Source of the DNA: Paenibacillus ferrarius
GTDB taxonomy: Bacteria; Bacillota; Bacilli; Paenibacillales; NBRC-103111
Direction of reading: 5' to 3'
Assembly: GCF_002027705.1 (NCBI RefSeq)
Contig: NZ_MBTG01000012.1
Location: 428,457 to 492,456 of the forward strand
DNA: 64,000 nt
Shown here: piece after piece, positions 62,025 through 64,000 of the stretch
Numbering within the stretch: position 1 is the stretch's first letter
Layout of the letters: the number at the start of each line of letters is the position of its first letter
Translations under genes and position numbers: made by a program
The notes under the pieces: generated by a model
What the model was told of the DNA's origin: nothing
Seen by the model: only the letters and a program-made list of their open reading frames with translations
The model's database searches: none

Positions 62025-62321
62025 ATGATCAATCGAATCGAAAAATTGGAGCTCGAGATTCCCGCTAAGAACAAAGATATTACCCTCTATGCTAAACACG
62101 TGATCAAGTCATTGGAAGATTTCGAAGATAATCACCGCAAACTGGTCGCCGCACAAGCTATAGCTGGTATTAGACCTATCGGAGAGCAAGAAGTTGCGTT
62201 CTACGAAACAGTAAGACAGATGAAAGAACAAATTGTCTCAACACTCGTGCAGACGATCGATGATCTGAGGCACAAGGGCGACAAACATCATGAGAAACAC
62301 TTCCCAGACGGAGTAGAATAA
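62025..62321 (+). CDS. Unknown 98-residue protein under c-di-AMP riboswitch
   Basis: 98 residues from ATG 62025, with GAGAGAGGATG upstream; a weaker GTG or ATG at 62016 is in frame. The sequence is charged and helical, with heptad-like segments (IEKLELEIPAKNKDITLYAK, VRQMKEQIVSTLVQTIDDL) and no membrane segment or signal peptide. I do not recognise it. Being the only gene directly behind the riboswitch, it is expected to be repressed by c-di-AMP. The next gene starts 40 bases later. Confidence 0.75.
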   Translation: MINRIEKLELEIPAKNKDITLYAKHVIKSLEDFEDNHRKLVAAQAIAGIRPIGEQEVAFYETVRQMKEQIVSTLVQTIDDLRHKGDKHHEKHFPDGVE

Positions 62322-62361
62322 TGTAATATTTGGATATCACACGTCTTGAGGAGTTGTTTAT

Positions 62362-62616
62362 TTGTCTAGAAGGGGAACTGGTGTTGTATTTTGCTTTCTT
62401 GCAGCTTTTTTATTAGCCATACAATATCTAAGTGCAGCGATATTTGGCTCAAATGTTAGCTCATGGAGCCCACAATTATTTCAAGACATGCTTTATTCTG
62501 TGGGTGACTATCCAGTAACACTGAGCAAATTTTCCCTTTTTGTAGGAATAGGTTATATAATATGGGCTGAGGTTGACGAGTATATTAGATTGCACAAACC
62601 GCAAAGCAAGAAGTGA
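62362..62616 (+). CDS. Small membrane protein
   Basis: 84 residues from TTG 62362 with GAGGAG about 11 bases upstream. Two hydrophobic segments (about 7-30 and 55-70) and a charged C-terminus (EVDEYIRLHKPQSKK). Unrecognised. It may be cotranscribed with the riboswitch gene because no terminator separates them. Confidence 0.6.
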   Translation: MSRRGTGVVFCFLAAFLLAIQYLSAAIFGSNVSSWSPQLFQDMLYSVGDYPVTLSKFSLFVGIGYIIWAEVDEYIRLHKPQSKK

Positions 62617-62710
62617 TGCTTAACAGAGTTGCTGCTTTCAAAGCCAGAGCAAGCGACCCTATCGGCAAGGTAATGACTCACCTATTCAGGAAAACCTGCG
62701 AAAATGGTTA

Positions 62711-64000
62711 CTACTCAGGACTCCGAGTAAAAAAGCTGAAATCACCAGCGTAAGCCAATTTCAGTGATGTAAGAATAGGATGATTTTGTTTAATCAACGT
62801 GGAGATAAAGCTTCGGATGGTCGCAAAGAAGCCCGGGGTCGTTTCCGAACGAAAACAGCCGGATATTTTCCGCTTAACGGCAATCATGCGAAGATCACGT
62901 TCGGCTTGGTTATTATCAAAGGGAATATTGGCATCTCGAAGATACCCCAAGATACTTTCCTTGTGGTCACGGAATCGTGCCCAAAGATTTGCGGCCTTAC
63001 TCTTACGCGGTTTTCCCCTGCGCCCTGATTGGAGCAGGGGCTCCTTTTCGAGCTCGACCTTTCCCATCTCTAGAATCATCTCATACCGTCGTTCGTAGTT
63101 GCCGATGGCTGTTTCGGTAAGTGGCCTACCTAATTTTCTGGTCTTGCGGGTGATGGACCAGCTTGTATGCAGCAGTGTGAGCATAGCGCTGGCCCATCGA
63201 TGCCCGTCATATTCCTCAATCCCTTTGCACTCCCGAGATAAATGGGCATTGCATAAGGCATGTTTGAAGGTAAAGTCTTTATCCTGTTTAAAATACGGCC
63301 CATAAAAGTCGTGGATCACTGTACCCGTATAGGAAGGCAGTACGTTTAGCGACTTCATCCCCGCGGTTCCGCGGCTAGAATGGACACCAAGCAAGGTCCA
63401 GTTCTTCGTACTGTTCACATGAACCCAGTGTCCCTCTTTGTCTACATGCACGCCCGTTTCATCGGCATGGATTACGGGACTGGCAAGGAGATTATGACGA
63501 ATGACCTCTTCGTAGGGAAGTAAGCTTTCAGCCATTTTACGGATACTTGAAAGAAGTGTTGCCTGACTTGGCCGACACCCCGTCAACACATGAAGAAGAT
63601 CGGTTGTGCGAGCAAGCGGGAGCATTTGGTGCGTATGCAAATAAGCGGCTACAGCAGTGAACCGCTCACCGTATTGGGCACGTGCATGGACGCCTTTAGG
63701 GAAGATGCCTTTCTGCAAGGTGTGGCAACATGGGCACTTTTTCTTCTCGGCTCGGTGCTCCGTCACCTCCATGACAGGAACAGGGATGTCAAAAACCTGT
63801 CGACGCTCATACCCTAGACATGCGACGTCCTCAAGTGAGACCGCACAGTTCTCACAGACTAAAACCGGATGAATAATGGTTGTAGTGGGATCGTCTATGC
63901 AAGAAAGGGTATGCCCTTTATGGCCGACAGGTCCTCCCTTTTTTCCGCCGGACTTCCGGTGATTCTTAGGTTCACGCTTCAGGTCACTAGACGGCGGCCA
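62711..64000 (-). mobile_element. IS66-family transposase, 5' end outside window
   Basis: The frame is open from the window edge (64000) to the stop at 62711, so at least 429 residues are coded. The visible N-terminal part PPSSDLKREPKNHRKSGGKK, the zinc-finger-like CENCAVSLEDVACLG, VIHADETGVHVD (first catalytic Asp), VIHDFYGPYF (second) and NNQAERDLRM (third, Glu) match IS66 TnpC. TnpB and TnpA genes would lie beyond 64000. The element's end is probably between 62640 and 62690 (AGCAAGCGACCCTATCGGCA at 62649), but without the other end this is not proven. Confidence 0.9.

Noticed and set aside
61755..62099. 114-residue frame on minus over the riboswitch
   Set aside because: It covers the conserved riboswitch and the start of the next gene, has no ribosome site, and its codons look random apart from a short end.
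1..64000. tRNA or rRNA genes
   Set aside because: I saw no cloverleaf-like sequence with a T-arm GGTTCGAATC-type motif and no rRNA sequence; a covariance search would settle it.

Overview
The window looks like a chromosomal segment of a Paenibacillus-type Firmicute (Paenibacillaceae). Supporting signs are strong AGGAGG-type ribosome binding sites with frequent GTG/TTG starts, SLH-domain surface proteins, a stalk/copper-amine-oxidase-N-like secreted protein, a YesN-type AraC response regulator, tandem YjcZ-like mini-proteins, a c-di-AMP (ydaO/yuaA) riboswitch, a Rex-like box, a CcpA cre box and a BirA-like operator. Taxonomy is an inference from gene families; there is no rRNA or tRNA here.

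Layout. (1) 1-17.3 kb: two paralogous four-gene efflux operons in mirror orientation (6684 to 744 on minus; 11304 to 17259 on plus). Each encodes a membrane-anchored HlyD-like adaptor, a lipoprotein HlyD/RND-type adaptor, a 14-TM DHA2 transporter and an SLH surface protein. The left copy is led by a MarR regulator, the right copy by a divergent TetR regulator with a four-unit 13-bp repeat between promoter and first gene. A second MarR gene, a stalk-domain protein and an M23 peptidase lie between them. (2) 17.3-21.5 kb: a DeoR regulator, acetyltransferases, a creatininase-like protein, then a stretch of decayed genes with repeats. (3) 21.9-29.2 kb: the most unusual locus. It has an AraC-type response regulator, a secreted protein, and a seven-gene operon with two CxxC thioredoxin-like proteins, an ABC exporter without a peptidase domain, a 59-residue peptide with eight cysteines, a beta-sandwich-like protein, a MauE-like membrane protein and a membrane-anchored protein. 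The secreted-protein gene and the operon share a promoter motif placed exactly 60 bp before the -10 box in both. (4) 29.7-32.8 kb: a broken acyltransferase and three GNAT genes. (5) 33-38.3 kb: a PepSY-TM protein, a cytochrome bd operon (38-aa membrane protein, cydA, cydB, a CydS-like 36-aa subunit, cupredoxin) and an orphan OmpR-type regulator. (6) 39.2-50.3 kb: two OmpR-type two-component systems, a hydrolase, a DedA-PAP2 fusion, a phosphoesterase lipoprotein, a DUF421 protein and two YjcZ-like genes. (7) 50.3-54.9 kb: a structured palindrome repeat, a PL7-like lyase with an upstream cre site, GlcG/HbpS-like, HAD, APH-like and CsaA genes. (8) 55.6-61.6 kb: a complete biotin operon bioA-D-B-F-H-C behind a BirA-type operator. 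(9) 61.8-64 kb: a c-di-AMP riboswitch before a 98-aa unknown protein, a small membrane protein, and an IS66 transposase cut by the window edge.

How the parts work together. The two efflux operons look like duplicated machines, each with its own regulator and each including a cell-wall-bound SLH partner, which would suit export past an S-layer. The 21.9-29.2 kb locus reads as a regulon for making, oxidising and exporting a disulfide-rich peptide (inference). A four-palindrome element with 51/61/51 bp spacing occurs twice, 42 kb apart and in opposite orientation, and is not explained by any gene.
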